Positions 9,602 to 18,471 of a DNA stretch of 64,000 nucleotides are shown here, one piece after another (the first letter of the stretch is position 1; every line of letters starts with the position of its first letter). Under the pieces are notes generated by a model, which saw only the letters and a program-made list of their open reading frames with translations, was not told the origin of the DNA and ran no database searches. Made by a program: the position numbers and the translations under genes. Source of the DNA: JACKIC01 sp964392305 (GTDB taxonomy: Bacteria > Planctomycetota > UBA1135 > UBA2386); the NCBI GenBank assembly GCA_964392305.1, contig CAYMPV010000021.1:37267-101266 (forward strand). Direction: 5' to 3'.

Positions 9602-10366
9602 CTACCAGAAGCCGACGACCCACGAGATGCGGCCGTCGGCGGCCAGGCGCACGACGTTGGTGCCCCGGCCGCACGAGGCGCCTTGGGCATCGGTTGCGGT
9701 CCACTCGACCAGTGCGGTGCCCTGGCAGTGCTTGACCTCGCCGTCGCGACGCATCACCGTCCCTGGCATGTGCACGAGGCAGGCGGCGATGTGCTGGTCC
9801 AGTTCATCGCGCCCGGTGAGGCTCGCGTAGCGGTCCTGGAGCACGACGTCGTCGGTGCAGCTCGCGAGCAGCAGGGCGTTGCGCGCCGTGGCGTCGGTCT
9901 CGTGCCACGCGGCGAACCACTCGTCGATGGTCGCGTCGCAGTTGTCGTGACGTTCGTCGCCGACCACGTTGGCGAACTGCGAGAGCTGGAAGCGCCAGCC
10001 GGGCACGTGCTGGTCGCGCGCCAGTTCGGTGGGCAGTTCGTGCCGCAACGACAGACGTGTGCCGGAGCCCTGTTCCTCGAGTTCGATCGTCACCAGGGAT
10101 CCGCCCACCGCGATCGGCTTGCCCGGATCCTCATAGCCGTAGGTGAAGGAGATGCGCCGATCGGGCTCGAGGTGGGTGATCGCGCCGCGGGCGATCACCT
10201 TGTTGGGGTAGACGATGCAGACGTCGCCGCCGACGCGCGCGTCGATGTTCGAGCCGGGACCCCACCAGCGCGCGAACCGTTCGGAGTCGGTGAAGTAGCG
10301 GAACACCAGGTCGCGCGGCGCGGCGATGACGACGGTCCTGGTCAGCAGGTGGGGGAGTTGGCTCAT
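9602..10366 (-). CDS. AHSA1/SRPBCC protein fused to SnoaL/NTF2-like domain
   Basis: A 254-residue protein. The N-terminal 145 residues are an activator-of-Hsp90 ATPase-like SRPBCC domain (RTVVIAAPRDLVFRYFTDSE, FARWWGPG, a later HELPTE). The C-terminal 105 residues look like a SnoaL/NTF2-like fold (WFAAWHETDATARNALLLAS, DRYASLTGRDELDQHIAA, ending ISWVVGFW). The start ATG overlaps the stop of the ArsR gene by 4 bp (10363-10366), so the two are translationally coupled. ArsR-AHSA1 pairs are common in actinobacteria and planctomycetes. The ligand is unknown; the SRPBCC pocket and the NTF2-like cavity could bind the same small hydrophobic molecule. Confidence 0.82.
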   Translation of the reverse strand: MSQLPHLLTRTVVIAAPRDLVFRYFTDSERFARWWGPGSNIDARVGGDVCIVYPNKVIARGAITHLEPDRRISFTYGYEDPGKPIAVGGSLVTIELEEQGSGTRLSLRHELPTELARDQHVPGWRFQLSQFANVVGDERHDNCDATIDEWFAAWHETDATARNALLLASCTDDVVLQDRYASLTGRDELDQHIAACLVHMPGTVMRRDGEVKHCQGTALVEWTATDAQGASCGRGTNVVRLAADGRISWVVGFW

Positions 10367-10713
10367 CGTTTGTTCGGGCGGTCGGCGGAGTGGGAAGCGG
10401 GGCCGCGGCGGGTGGCTTCGAGCTCGGCGGCCAGTTGCAGTTGGTAGAGGGCGTCGTCCCAGCTGGTCTGCAGCCAGCGGCGGAACGGGCCGAGCGCAGC
10501 GCGTCGTGCCCGGTAGAGGCGTCGACGGCCGCTCACCTGCACGTCGACGAGTCCGGCGTCGCGCAGCTGCCGCAGGTGTTGGGACACGGCGCCGAAGGTG
10601 ACGTCGGGCAGGGCGCGGTGCAGATCTCCCGCGGCGCGCGGCTCGTTCCAGCACAGCCGCAGCAGTTCGCGGCGGCGTGGGCTGTGCAGGGCGTCGAGCA
10701 GTGTTTTCGTCAC
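10363..10713 (-). CDS. ArsR-family transcriptional regulator
   Basis: A 116-residue winged-helix repressor with the ArsR pattern: LLDALHSPRRRELLRLC (first helices), FGAVSQHLRQLRDAGLVDV (recognition helix) and GRRRLYRARRAAL (wing). The metal-binding ELCVCDL motif of true ArsR/SmtB is absent, so it belongs to the subgroup that pairs with AHSA1-domain proteins and senses something else. The start is a GTG at 10713; no upstream ATG fits. It is the first gene of a two-gene operon with the SRPBCC gene. An AT-rich inverted repeat overlaps the start region and may be its operator. Confidence 0.88.
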   Translation of the reverse strand: MTKTLLDALHSPRRRELLRLCWNEPRAAGDLHRALPDVTFGAVSQHLRQLRDAGLVDVQVSGRRRLYRARRAALGPFRRWLQTSWDDALYQLQLAAELEATRRGPASHSADRPNKR

Positions 10714-10730
10714 AATGGGTAAGTGAAAAC
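10703..10730. promoter_or_regulatory. Putative ArsR operator (inverted repeat in an AT-rich patch)
   Basis: GTTTTC at 10703-10708 is mirrored by GAAAAC at 10725-10730, with further CAC/GTG symmetry inside. It overlaps the first codons of the arsR-like gene and sits in a patch much richer in A/T than its surroundings (10700-10745). Autorepression through a dyad next to the start is usual for ArsR proteins. No clear sigma-70 boxes can be assigned. Confidence 0.35.
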
Positions 10731-10938
10731 TAAAATGAGGAGGTTTGCAAGCCGCCGATCCGCCGCCTCGTCGGGAACGTCAACTATTCTTGGCATCGTA
10801 ACTTCGGGGTAACGGCCGGCGATCGCCGAGCGCGGTCCCGCGAGCTGGCCCATTGTCCAGCCCTTGGCGCGCCTGCCCTTTCGCAGTTGCGGGCGTCGCC
10901 GAGGACCCCTCACAACCCTTCACCACAGGACATCACCA

Positions 10939-12351
10939 ATGTTCCGTCCTCTCGTACTGCCGCTGCTCGCGGCCGTGACCTCCGTGGCCGTCGCCCAGGA
11001 GACCTATTGGATCGCCAACCGCGCCTCGAACGACATCATGGAGGTGACCCCGTGGGGCTCCGTGCTGCAGCGCATCGCGATGGGCACCAGCCTGCGCAGT
11101 GCGCATGTCGCGCCTGACGGCAAGATCTGGGTCGTGCGCTTCATCCAGGGCACGCTCGACATCGTCGACCCGGTCACCAGCACGATCACGCCGGTCACGT
11201 CGACACTCGGTAGCCCTTACTTCATCGCCTTCGACAACCAGGGAACGGCGTGGGTCTCGGGTGGCACGGGCGTGCAGAACTTCGCCGCGAACGGCACGCT
11301 GATCCAGGCCTATCCATTGACCGCGACCGCGCCGCTGGGCATCACGATCGACGCGTCGGGCAACAAGTGGATCGCACACCGTGCCACGCCCGCATCGGTG
11401 TCGCGCATCGACCCGAGCGGTGCGGTGGTCAACTTCCCGCTGCCCGGTGTGACGACACAGCCGACGGCGCTGGTCGCCGACTTCCGCGGCCTGTTCAACC
11501 CCAGCCACATCTGGATCGTCGGTGACGGCGCCGGCGAACTCGTCGAGGTCGACGATCAGGGCAACCTGCTCAACATCTACCCGACCGGGCTCACCAGCGT
11601 CGGTTCGGTCACCTTCGATCTCGCGGGCAACATCTGGGTCGGCAGCTTCGGCGGCGGCGCCGTGGCGCAGATCGATCGCACCACCGGCGCGACCCTGTCC
11701 GCCTACACGCTGTCGCCCAGCGTGCTGGGTCTCAACTTCGACTCCTACGGCCGCCTGTGGGCAACGGCTCGCGTCACCTTCTCGGGCGTCGGCCCGCCTT
11801 GCGAGGTGCGTCGCGTCGATCCGGCCAGCGGCGTGATCGAAGTGCCCGGTGTGCTCCAATCGGGCGCGTTCGCGGCGGCGGGCACGCAGTCTCCGATCAG
11901 CACCCCCTACCAGTATTCGTTGGTCGTCGCACCGATCGGCGACCTCGATGGCGACGGTGATGCCAACTTCGCCGAGATCCAGAACGGCACCTCGCCGACC
12001 GACCCAGCGTCGAACGGCAATTGTCACATCGACAGCCGCGGCGCCGCGAGCGTCGGCAGCACGCCGGTCTTCGACGTCAAGGCGGGGGCCGGCACGTTCT
12101 GGCTGTTCGCGCTGTCGTTCGGTCTCGTGCCCGTCGGCAGCGGTTACACCAACCCGGCCTTCACCGGCGAGCTGCGCCTCGACCCGGCGCTCGCTCTGCC
12201 CGTGACACTGTCGGGTGTCGGCAACGCCAGCCTGCCGCTCGCGATCCCGCTCGATCCGGCGTTCGCCGGCCTGCAGTTCTTCACGCAGGGGTTCCGCGTC
12301 GGCGCTGGTGGCCAGGCATTCACCAACATCGGCGGCCTGCTGATCTGGTGA
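10939..12351 (+). CDS. Secreted NHL/Vgb-like beta-propeller protein
   Basis: A 470-residue protein with a signal peptide (MFRPLVLPLLAAVTSVAVAQ, cleavage near AVAQ-ET). It has repeated propeller strands of the Vgb/SMP-30/NHL type: YWIANRASNDIMEVTPWG, GKIWVVRFIQGTLDIVD, GNKWIAHRATPASVSRIDP, GNIWVGSFGGGAVAQID and YGRLWATARV. A short DLDGDGDANFAEIQNG calcium-binding-like motif near residue 335 links to the C-terminal region. The last 110 residues resemble the C-terminal domain shared with other secreted proteins here (LPLAIPLDPAFAGLQFFTQG, closing in NIGGLLIW). The start ATG at 10939 is chosen because it directly precedes the signal peptide. No enzymatic residues were recognised. Confidence 0.8.
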   Translation: MFRPLVLPLLAAVTSVAVAQETYWIANRASNDIMEVTPWGSVLQRIAMGTSLRSAHVAPDGKIWVVRFIQGTLDIVDPVTSTITPVTSTLGSPYFIAFDNQGTAWVSGGTGVQNFAANGTLIQAYPLTATAPLGITIDASGNKWIAHRATPASVSRIDPSGAVVNFPLPGVTTQPTALVADFRGLFNPSHIWIVGDGAGELVEVDDQGNLLNIYPTGLTSVGSVTFDLAGNIWVGSFGGGAVAQIDRTTGATLSAYTLSPSVLGLNFDSYGRLWATARVTFSGVGPPCEVRRVDPASGVIEVPGVLQSGAFAAAGTQSPISTPYQYSLVVAPIGDLDGDGDANFAEIQNGTSPTDPASNGNCHIDSRGAASVGSTPVFDVKAGAGTFWLFALSFGLVPVGSGYTNPAFTGELRLDPALALPVTLSGVGNASLPLAIPLDPAFAGLQFFTQGFRVGAGGQAFTNIGGLLIW

Positions 12352-12385
12352 TGCGCCGCGCGCGCGGACCGCAAACGGACCCTTG

Positions 12386-12406
12386 CCCACCGCATCAGGC
12401 GGTGGG
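12386..12406 (+). terminator. Putative intrinsic terminator hairpin
   Basis: CCCACCGC (12386-12393) and GCGGTGGG (12399-12406) form a perfect 8-bp stem around a 5-nt loop, 35 bp after the propeller gene stop. It has no T-tract, as is common in high-GC genomes. Confidence 0.5.
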
Positions 12407-12519
12407 GGAGTCGCCCGCGGTAGCTGGGGGGCGCAGGCGGTGAGTAGGATGTCGCGACGCGGCCCCAGGTCTCTCCGGGCGCCGCTTGCCATCACCCTAT
12501 TCCTGTCTCCTCTCCACCG

Positions 12520-13503
12520 ATGAAGAACCTGCTCCTTCCCGTCGTCATGCTCGGGGTCACGGTCCCCGCATTCGCCCAGTCCACGGCATCCTTCACGCTG
12601 TTCGGCGAGGGTTGCAATGGCGCCGTCACCACCAACTGCCTGAGTCTCAACGACGTCAACCCGGTGATGACGGTCGCTTCGTTGCCCAACGAATACGCGT
12701 ATCCGGTGCTCAACACGACCGGCATTCCGATCCAGGTCGTCGGCTTCGAGATCTTCACGCAGACCAACGGTGCTGTGACGCAGACCGTCAACACCGGCGT
12801 GCTGTTCGATGCATCCGGAGCGACCGCGACGGTGCACACGGCGCCTGCGTTCACCAACGCCGCCAACGGCAAGATCACCGTCGATGCGACGCAGGGCTGG
12901 TATTCGACCTCGGTCTATCCGCCAGTCACGATCCCGGCCGGGGGCGCGTTCTGGTTCCACGTCGACGCCTACAGCCTGGTCGCGCCGCCGCAGCACGCGA
13001 CCGCTGGCGGCATGACGGGGCCGACCTCCAACTACTGGCGCAGGCCCAACTACGCCAGCTACGCCTGGACGGTGTCGGGTTCCGTGGCGCGGCAGATCTT
13101 CCGCATCCACTGCAAGCCGGCCACGCCGACCGTGCCCGCGCTGCTCGCCAACAGCCTGCCGCAGCTCGGCACGAACTTCTCGCTGCAGGTCAGCGGCGGC
13201 ACGCCGAACCTGCCGGCGTTCGTGATCTGGGCCTTCGACAACACCCAGTGGCTGACTCTGCCAACGCCGGTCGACCTGGCGTTGTTCGGCGCGCCCAACT
13301 GCTTCAACCAGACCAGCAGCGACTTCGTGACGCTCGTCCTGCTCGACCCGCTGGGGCAAGGGAACACGTCGGCGCTGGCGGTGCCCAACGACCCGAACTT
13401 CAACGGCCTCACCTGGTACAACCAGGCTGCGGCGCTGACTCCGGGCGTCAACGCGATCGACATGCTGGTGACCAACGCCGGCACCGCAGTGGTAGGCAAT
13501 TGA
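12520..13503 (+). CDS. Secreted protein with shared planctomycete-type C-terminal domain
   Basis: A 327-residue protein with a cleavable signal peptide (MKNLLLPVVMLGVTVPAFAQ, cleavage after FAQ). Residues from about 25 to 195 form a beta-rich region of unknown type, with a pattern such as VQVVGFEIFTQTNGAVT-like strands and FWFHVDAYS. From about residue 208 it carries the C-terminal domain found in several other secreted proteins of this window: LGTNFSLQVSGG, LFGAPNCFN, ALAVPNDPNFNGLTWYNQA and a final VVGN. It lies between a propeller gene and a DUF885 gene on the same strand. No catalytic signature; probably a cell-surface or extracellular structural protein. Confidence 0.75.
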   Translation: MKNLLLPVVMLGVTVPAFAQSTASFTLFGEGCNGAVTTNCLSLNDVNPVMTVASLPNEYAYPVLNTTGIPIQVVGFEIFTQTNGAVTQTVNTGVLFDASGATATVHTAPAFTNAANGKITVDATQGWYSTSVYPPVTIPAGGAFWFHVDAYSLVAPPQHATAGGMTGPTSNYWRRPNYASYAWTVSGSVARQIFRIHCKPATPTVPALLANSLPQLGTNFSLQVSGGTPNLPAFVIWAFDNTQWLTLPTPVDLALFGAPNCFNQTSSDFVTLVLLDPLGQGNTSALAVPNDPNFNGLTWYNQAAALTPGVNAIDMLVTNAGTAVVGN

Positions 13504-13523
13504 GCCCGCAATAGCATGGCCGC

Positions 13524-15212
13524 ATGCGTGCATTCGCCTGCGGCCTGCTGTTTCTTGCCACCTCGCCGGTGACTCTGCTCGCGCAGGAAGGCCTGCGCGC
13601 GCGCATCGAGTTGTTCTCGGCCGACCTGGCCGATCTGAACCGGCGCTACGACGTGCCGCTGTCGGCCGAGCGGGTCGAGCAGCTGCGACAGCGGCTGCAG
13701 CAAGAACAGCAGCAACTCGACGAACTCGACTTCGAGACGCTGGCGCACGACGCGCGCGTCGATTGGCTGTTGCTCGGGCAACACGTGCGCGCGGAGCTGC
13801 AGCGACTCGACGAGGAGCAGCGGCGCGACGCGCAGATCGCCGACCTGCTGCCCTTCGCCGCGGCGATCGTTCGTTTCGGCGAAGCCCACCGGCGGCTGGA
13901 CGGTGACGATCCCCAGGCTGCCGCGGCGATCGTCACGGCGATCGCGGGGGCCTGTGACGGCGACGCCGTGGCCCGGCTCGGCGCCGTCGCCAAGGCCGAT
14001 GGCGGTACCCAGCGGCTGTTGCGCGCGGCCGACCGAACCGCCGCCCTGCGCCGCACCCTCGATCGATGGTTTCGCTTCCGCGACGGCTACGACCCGGCCT
14101 TCTCGTGGTGGGTGCGTGCGCCTCACGAGGCGGCGGCCAAGGCGCTGCTCGACTACGAACAGGCGCTGCGCCGCGCGGTCAGCAGCCAGGCCGGCGACAG
14201 CTCGCTGGTCGGCGCGCCGATCGGCGAAGCGGCGTTGTTGCGCGAACTGCAGTACGAGTGGATTCCGTATTCGCCCGCGGAGCTGGTCGCGATCGCCGAA
14301 CGCGAGTTCGCCTGGTGCGACGCCGAGATGGCCAAAGCGAGCGCCGAGATGGGGTGCGGCGACGACTGGCGCGCCGCGCTCGAGAAGGTCAAGAACCGGC
14401 ACCGCGCGCCCGGCGAGCAGCCGCAGCTGATCAAGGAACTGGCGCACGAGGCGATCGCGTTCCTCGAGCAGCGTGATCTGATCACGATCCCCGCGTTGGC
14501 CAAGGACTGCTGGCGCATGCGCATGATGAGCCCGGCGGCGCAGCGCGTGAACCCGTTCTTCCTCGGCGGTGAGACGATCCAGGTTTCGTTCCCGACCGAC
14601 GCGATGGCGCACATCGAGAAGCTGCAGAGTCTGCGCAGCAACAACGAGCACTTCTGTCGCGCCACGGTGCACCACGAACTGATCCCCGGCCACTGGCTGC
14701 AGCAGTACTCGCAAGCGCGGTACCGTACCTACCGGGCGCCGTTCGACACGCCGTTCTGGATCGAGGGTTGGGCGCTCTATTGGGAGATGCGGCTCTACGA
14801 CTTGGGGTTCGCGAAGAGCGCCGAAGATCGCGTCGGCATGCTGTATTGGCGCAAACATCGCTGTGCGCGCATCGTGTTCTCGCTCAACTTCCACCTCGGT
14901 CGCTGGACCGGGCCCGAGTGCGTGAAGTACCTGATCGATCGCGTCGGCCACGAACCCGCGGCGGCCGAAGGTGAGGTGCGGCGGTCGGTGGGTGGCGGTT
15001 ACGGTCCGCTCTACCAGGCGGCCTACATGCTCGGCGGTCTGCAGATCCGCGCGCTGCACCACGAACTCGTCACGCCGGGCTCGAAGTGGACCGAGCGAAC
15101 GTTCCACGACGCGGTGCTGCAGCAGAACTCGATGCCGATCGCGGTGCTGCGCGCGGCGCTGCGCGACGAGTTGCCGGGGCGCCAGCTGCAGGCGTGGCGG
15201 TTCGCCGACTGA
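13524..15212 (+). CDS. DUF885-family putative metallohydrolase, secreted
   Basis: A 562-residue protein with a signal peptide (MRAFACGLLFLATSPVTLLAQ). The family signature is clear: H384-E-L-I-P-G-H390 (HExxPGH metal site) followed 24 residues later by E414-GWALYWE, plus the late GGGYGPLYQAAYMLGGLQ segment. DUF885 proteins are predicted zinc carboxypeptidase-like enzymes and are usually near 600 residues, so this is full length. A helical, Arg/Glu-rich N-terminal region (about residues 40-160) precedes the catalytic core. It starts 20 bp after the previous gene and may share its transcript. The peptide substrate is unknown. Confidence 0.85.
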   Translation: MRAFACGLLFLATSPVTLLAQEGLRARIELFSADLADLNRRYDVPLSAERVEQLRQRLQQEQQQLDELDFETLAHDARVDWLLLGQHVRAELQRLDEEQRRDAQIADLLPFAAAIVRFGEAHRRLDGDDPQAAAAIVTAIAGACDGDAVARLGAVAKADGGTQRLLRAADRTAALRRTLDRWFRFRDGYDPAFSWWVRAPHEAAAKALLDYEQALRRAVSSQAGDSSLVGAPIGEAALLRELQYEWIPYSPAELVAIAEREFAWCDAEMAKASAEMGCGDDWRAALEKVKNRHRAPGEQPQLIKELAHEAIAFLEQRDLITIPALAKDCWRMRMMSPAAQRVNPFFLGGETIQVSFPTDAMAHIEKLQSLRSNNEHFCRATVHHELIPGHWLQQYSQARYRTYRAPFDTPFWIEGWALYWEMRLYDLGFAKSAEDRVGMLYWRKHRCARIVFSLNFHLGRWTGPECVKYLIDRVGHEPAAAEGEVRRSVGGGYGPLYQAAYMLGGLQIRALHHELVTPGSKWTERTFHDAVLQQNSMPIAVLRAALRDELPGRQLQAWRFAD

Positions 15213-15227
15213 ACGGTCTGGCCGGCG

Positions 15228-16175
15228 TCAGCGCGGAGTGTCCTTGCCCTTGATCTTGCCCTCGTCCAGCGGCGCCTTCGCCGCAGCGATCTTCGACTTC
15301 TCGGCGAGGATCGCCTTCTCCCACGCCGCCGGGTCGAAGCCGCGTGGCCCCTGCTCACCTGCGTAGGCGATCTTGCCGTCGAGGCCGATCAGGTAGAGGC
15401 GATCCGGCCAGCCGCCGTAGGCCTTGCCGACCTTGTCGTCGACGCCGTCGACCAGCGCGCGCATCGGCAGATCCAGGTCTTCGACACAGGTGCCCGCGAC
15501 CTGCTGGCGCTCCGCGTCGTCGATCGGATCCTCGACCAGCTTGAACTCCGACGGCATCGCGCTGTCGATGGCGTGGGCTTCGCGGATGTAGACCAGGAAG
15601 AACTCGACCTCGTCGTGGTGGTCTGAGTGGATCTTGCGCAGCCGACCGGCGGCGCTGCGGAACGGCGGTCAGGTGTAGCTGCCGAAGATCAGCGCGACGG
15701 GCTTCTTGCCGACGAAGGAGCTGAGCTTGACGGTCTCGACGGGCGCCTTCCCGGGCTTGGCGGCTCCGCCTTCGGCGGCGGGCTTGCCGGCCGCTTCGCC
15801 GTCCTTGTCTTCGGTCGGCAATTCCTTGGCTCTTGCCGACAGCAGCGGCAACTCGAAGTCGGGCGCCATCTCCCCGACCTTCGGCAACTTCGCCGGGCGT
15901 GGTTGCCGGGCCTGGCCAACGCCGCGCGCGCGGCCCGCGGTGGGCTCGAAGTCGGTCGCGTCGATGCTGCCGTCGCGGTTGCGATCGAGGTTGGTGAACG
16001 CCGCGTCGGTGCGCGGATACTCGCTGCGGTTGATCTTGCCGTCGCGGTCGGCGTCGTACTTTCGCAGCAGGTTGAAGAGCACTTCCTTGTCGAGCGTGCG
16101 TGCAGGTCGCTGTCCGGGGGTGTGCCCGGCCAGCAGCAGGGTCAACAAGGCGAGCGGTAGGTGGTTCTTGATCAT
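15228..16175 (-). CDS. Selenoprotein: EF-hand / iodothyronine-deiodinase-like protein with in-frame UGA (Sec169)
   Basis: One 315-residue reading frame if the TGA at 15671-15669 is read as selenocysteine; the frame is open on both sides. Residues 1-21 are a signal peptide. Two EF-hand loops follow (D41-ADRDGKINRSE and D64-RNRDGSIDATD). A thioredoxin-like domain then begins at VGEMAPDFELP (100-110). The active site reads FGSYT-U169-PPFR, the deiodinase signature (mammalian GSCTUPPF/GSCTUPSF). Beyond it, YIREAHA (196-202) matches the deiodinase YIEEAHA, with PDRLYLIGLDGKIAYAG further on. A SECIS-like hairpin sits just after the UGA. Without readthrough the product would stop at the active site, and the remaining 147 codons would have no start of their own. 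Probable role: thiol/selenol redox or reductive dehalogenation outside the cytoplasm; substrate unknown. Confidence 0.88.
15637..15659 (-). promoter_or_regulatory. Putative bacterial SECIS hairpin (deiodinase-like gene)
   Basis: On the minus strand, CGCAGC (15659-15654) pairs perfectly with GCTGCG (15642-15637) around the 11-nt loop GCCGCCGGTCG. The loop begins 16 nt after the UGA, and its first base is G. This fits the published bacterial SECIS model: loop of 3-14 nt, a G among the first two loop bases, 16-37 nt from the UGA. Confidence 0.65.
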
Positions 16176-16230
16176 GGGTCACCTGGGCGGTCGGCGGGGG
16201 GCAACGTACCCGCGCTGGCCTTGCCATGTC

Positions 16231-17514
16231 TCATTTCGATTCTTTCGGCCTGTCGGCGTGCAGATCCTTGCGCGCGGCCTCGAGCCAGGCGCGCATCGTC
16301 ACCGTGGTGCCGTCGGCGCGGCGCACCTGGTACGGGTCGCCGTTCCGGCTCGATCGACTGGCGAAGGTGGCCACGAATTCGTCGACGGTCGGTGCCCGAT
16401 CGCGGTGGTTGGCGAGCTTGGCGGTCAGGAACTGCGCCGCCAGACGGCCCGTGTAGTCCTTGCCCTCGCGTACGAACGTGTCCTGGCTGGCCGCGACGGC
16501 CGCCACCAGCAACCCGATCTCGTCCGGTGCGAAGCCCGCGGCGGGGCGCACCAGCAGTTCGGCGTGGTCGTCGCCGACGAGCAGGTTGACCAGCGATTCG
16601 ACGACCAGGACACACTTCTGCTCGCCGAGGGAGAACTCCACGAAATCGCGTTCGCGCACCAGCCGGGATCGGACCAGGGATTGTCCGGTGGCGGTCGTCA
16701 GGTCGAGCAGGACGGTGCCGCCGGTGATGTCCTCGAGGTGCACCCGCAGCCAGCCATCGGTGCCGGGCAGCGTGGTGCGCCGGCGTTGCTGCACCACCAG
16801 GCGCCCGCCGTCGTCGGGCAGGCGCAGCCGCTGCGGCACCAGATCGAACGCGAACAGGCAACTCGTGCTGCCCTGCTGCACCTCGATCTCGAAGTGATCG
16901 GTTTCGCTGGCGATGCGCCGCAGCGCCTCGTCGTTGGTCAGGGTCCAGATCTGCTTGTCCGCGTCACGACGCAGTGGCAGATCGAGTGGGCCGACGCGGG
17001 CGACCGCGGCGCTCTGGCGTTCGCCAGCGCCCTGCACTTGCAGCGCCGTGAGTTTGCCGAGATCGATCCAACAACGATGTCCCGGTGCGAGGGTCGTGGT
17101 CTCGGCGCCGGCGGTGCGCACGAGGCAACGAAGGGCCTGGTCCTCGCCGGCGGCGCGCGACCAGGCGATCGCCGTGCTGCGCGCCAGCGTCGGGCCCTTC
17201 TTGGCGAACACGAACAGTTCCCCGTGGTCGATGCCGGCCGGCAGCACCGCGGCCAGGCGCGGATCGGCGAGGTTGATCTGGTAGCGGTTGGCCCCGGCCG
17301 GGACCAGGGGCAGCGAGTCGGTCGCCGTATCGCTGGTGGCGATCCAGATCCCGTCGGCCCCGGTCACGAATTCGACCTCGAGCAGCAGGTTGGTGCCGTG
17401 TGCTGCCGGCAGCCGCACCCCATCGGGCACGCGCAGGATCCTGATGCCGTCCTGGGCCGTGATCGGGTTGGCCAATGCGATGGCGAGGACAGCGATCTTG
17501 ATCATCATGTTCAC
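16231..17514 (-). CDS. Secreted hypothetical protein with C-terminal DUF5329-like domain
   Basis: A 427-residue protein with a signal peptide (MNMMIKIAVLAIALANPITAQ). Residues from about 25 to 330 are beta-rich and unrecognised; the C-rich phrases RCLVRTAG, HRCWIDLG and QGSTSCLFAFD suggest disulfides. The last 90 residues match the DUF5329 pattern: EIGLLVAAVAASQDTFVREG, KDYTGRLAAQFLTAKL and FVATFASRSSRNGDPYQV. DUF5329 is an uncharacterised domain found in secreted proteobacterial proteins, normally alone (about 120 residues), so the long N-terminal extension is unusual. It is transcribed away from the SDR gene at 17617. Confidence 0.7.
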   Translation of the reverse strand: MNMMIKIAVLAIALANPITAQDGIRILRVPDGVRLPAAHGTNLLLEVEFVTGADGIWIATSDTATDSLPLVPAGANRYQINLADPRLAAVLPAGIDHGELFVFAKKGPTLARSTAIAWSRAAGEDQALRCLVRTAGAETTTLAPGHRCWIDLGKLTALQVQGAGERQSAAVARVGPLDLPLRRDADKQIWTLTNDEALRRIASETDHFEIEVQQGSTSCLFAFDLVPQRLRLPDDGGRLVVQQRRRTTLPGTDGWLRVHLEDITGGTVLLDLTTATGQSLVRSRLVRERDFVEFSLGEQKCVLVVESLVNLLVGDDHAELLVRPAAGFAPDEIGLLVAAVAASQDTFVREGKDYTGRLAAQFLTAKLANHRDRAPTVDEFVATFASRSSRNGDPYQVRRADGTTVTMRAWLEAARKDLHADRPKESK

Positions 17515-17616
17515 CTCCGGTGGTCAGGATAGAGGATCGCCGAGCGAACGGGGCTTTCCTCGCCGGCGTCGAGTGTGGGTCGCGCCGTCGTGGCGCGGCG
17601 TTATCCTCGCCGTACC

Positions 17617-18456
17617 TTGAACCCATCACCTGCCAAACGCTTTGCCGGCAAAGTTTCCTTGGTCACGGGTGGCGGCTGGAACATCGGTCGGGCGATCGCG
17701 GTGCGGCTCGCAGCCGAAGGCGCCAAGGTGGTCGTCGCCGCGCGTCGCAGGTCGCAGCTCGACGAAACCGTGTCGCGCATCGAGGCCGCGGGCGGCGCCG
17801 CGCTGGCCGTCGTCGCCGACGTCACCGTCGCTGCCGACATGGAGCACGTCGCGGCGCGCGCCGAGGCCACGTTCGGGCCGGTCGACTGCTGCGCCGCGAT
17901 CGCCGGCGGCAGCGGCGCGCATCAGCCGATCGATCGCGTCGATCCGGTCGAGTGGTCGCGCGTGGTGCAGGTCAACCTGGTCGGCGCGTTCCACACGATC
18001 CGCGCGGTGCTGCCGCGCATGCGCGAACGGCGCGCCGGCACGTTGCTCACCTGCAGCGGCGGCGGCAGCTGGTTTCCGATGCTCGGTGAGCACTACACCG
18101 CCTACGCCGCCGCCAAGGCCGGCATCTGCCGACTGACCGACCAACTCGCCGTCGAGCTGCTCGACGCGGGCATCCGCGTGAACTGTCTGCAGCCCGGCAT
18201 GGTCTGGCACGAGGAGCACGAACGCGCGGTCGCCGCCCAAGAGCGTCGCACCGGCGAGCCGCATCCGCAGCGCGCGCAGAATCACCCGCCCGAAGATGCC
18301 GCCGAACTCGCCGCCTTCCTGCTCGCCGACGACAGCGCCCCGCTGACGGGACGCATCGCCTCGGTCGACGAGGACTGGTGGCGAGACCCGGGCCAGGTGC
18401 AGGCTGTTGCCCGCACCCAGCATGCGTATTGTCTGCGGCGCATCGACCACCTTTGA
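17617..18456 (+). CDS. SDR-family NAD(P)-dependent oxidoreductase
   Basis: A 279-residue Rossmann-fold short-chain dehydrogenase/reductase. Visible: cofactor motif VTGGGWNIGRAIA (TGxxxGIG, with N in place of the usual G/R before IG), AGG-like AIAGGSG after strand 4, catalytic Ser in CSGGGSW, and YTAYAAAKAGI with the Y-x-x-x-K pair. The substrate loop region reads CLQPGMVWHEEHERA. The start is set at TTG 17617, which gives a normal-length lead (NPSPAKRFAGKVSLVTGG). An in-frame GTG at 17575 would add 14 Arg-rich residues and seems less likely. It is divergent from the DUF5329 gene and is followed 15 bp later by the DUF2007 gene. Substrate unknown. Confidence 0.85.
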   Translation: MNPSPAKRFAGKVSLVTGGGWNIGRAIAVRLAAEGAKVVVAARRRSQLDETVSRIEAAGGAALAVVADVTVAADMEHVAARAEATFGPVDCCAAIAGGSGAHQPIDRVDPVEWSRVVQVNLVGAFHTIRAVLPRMRERRAGTLLTCSGGGSWFPMLGEHYTAYAAAKAGICRLTDQLAVELLDAGIRVNCLQPGMVWHEEHERAVAAQERRTGEPHPQRAQNHPPEDAAELAAFLLADDSAPLTGRIASVDEDWWRDPGQVQAVARTQHAYCLRRIDHL

Positions 18457-18471
18457 ACCCAGGAACCGACC

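Noticed and set aside
15228..15557. Separate small gene (109 codons) downstream of a truncated EF-hand protein
   Set aside because: The region upstream in the same frame is open back to the TGA and encodes the deiodinase-like PPFR and YIREAHA segments, so it is the C-terminal part of one selenoprotein gene.
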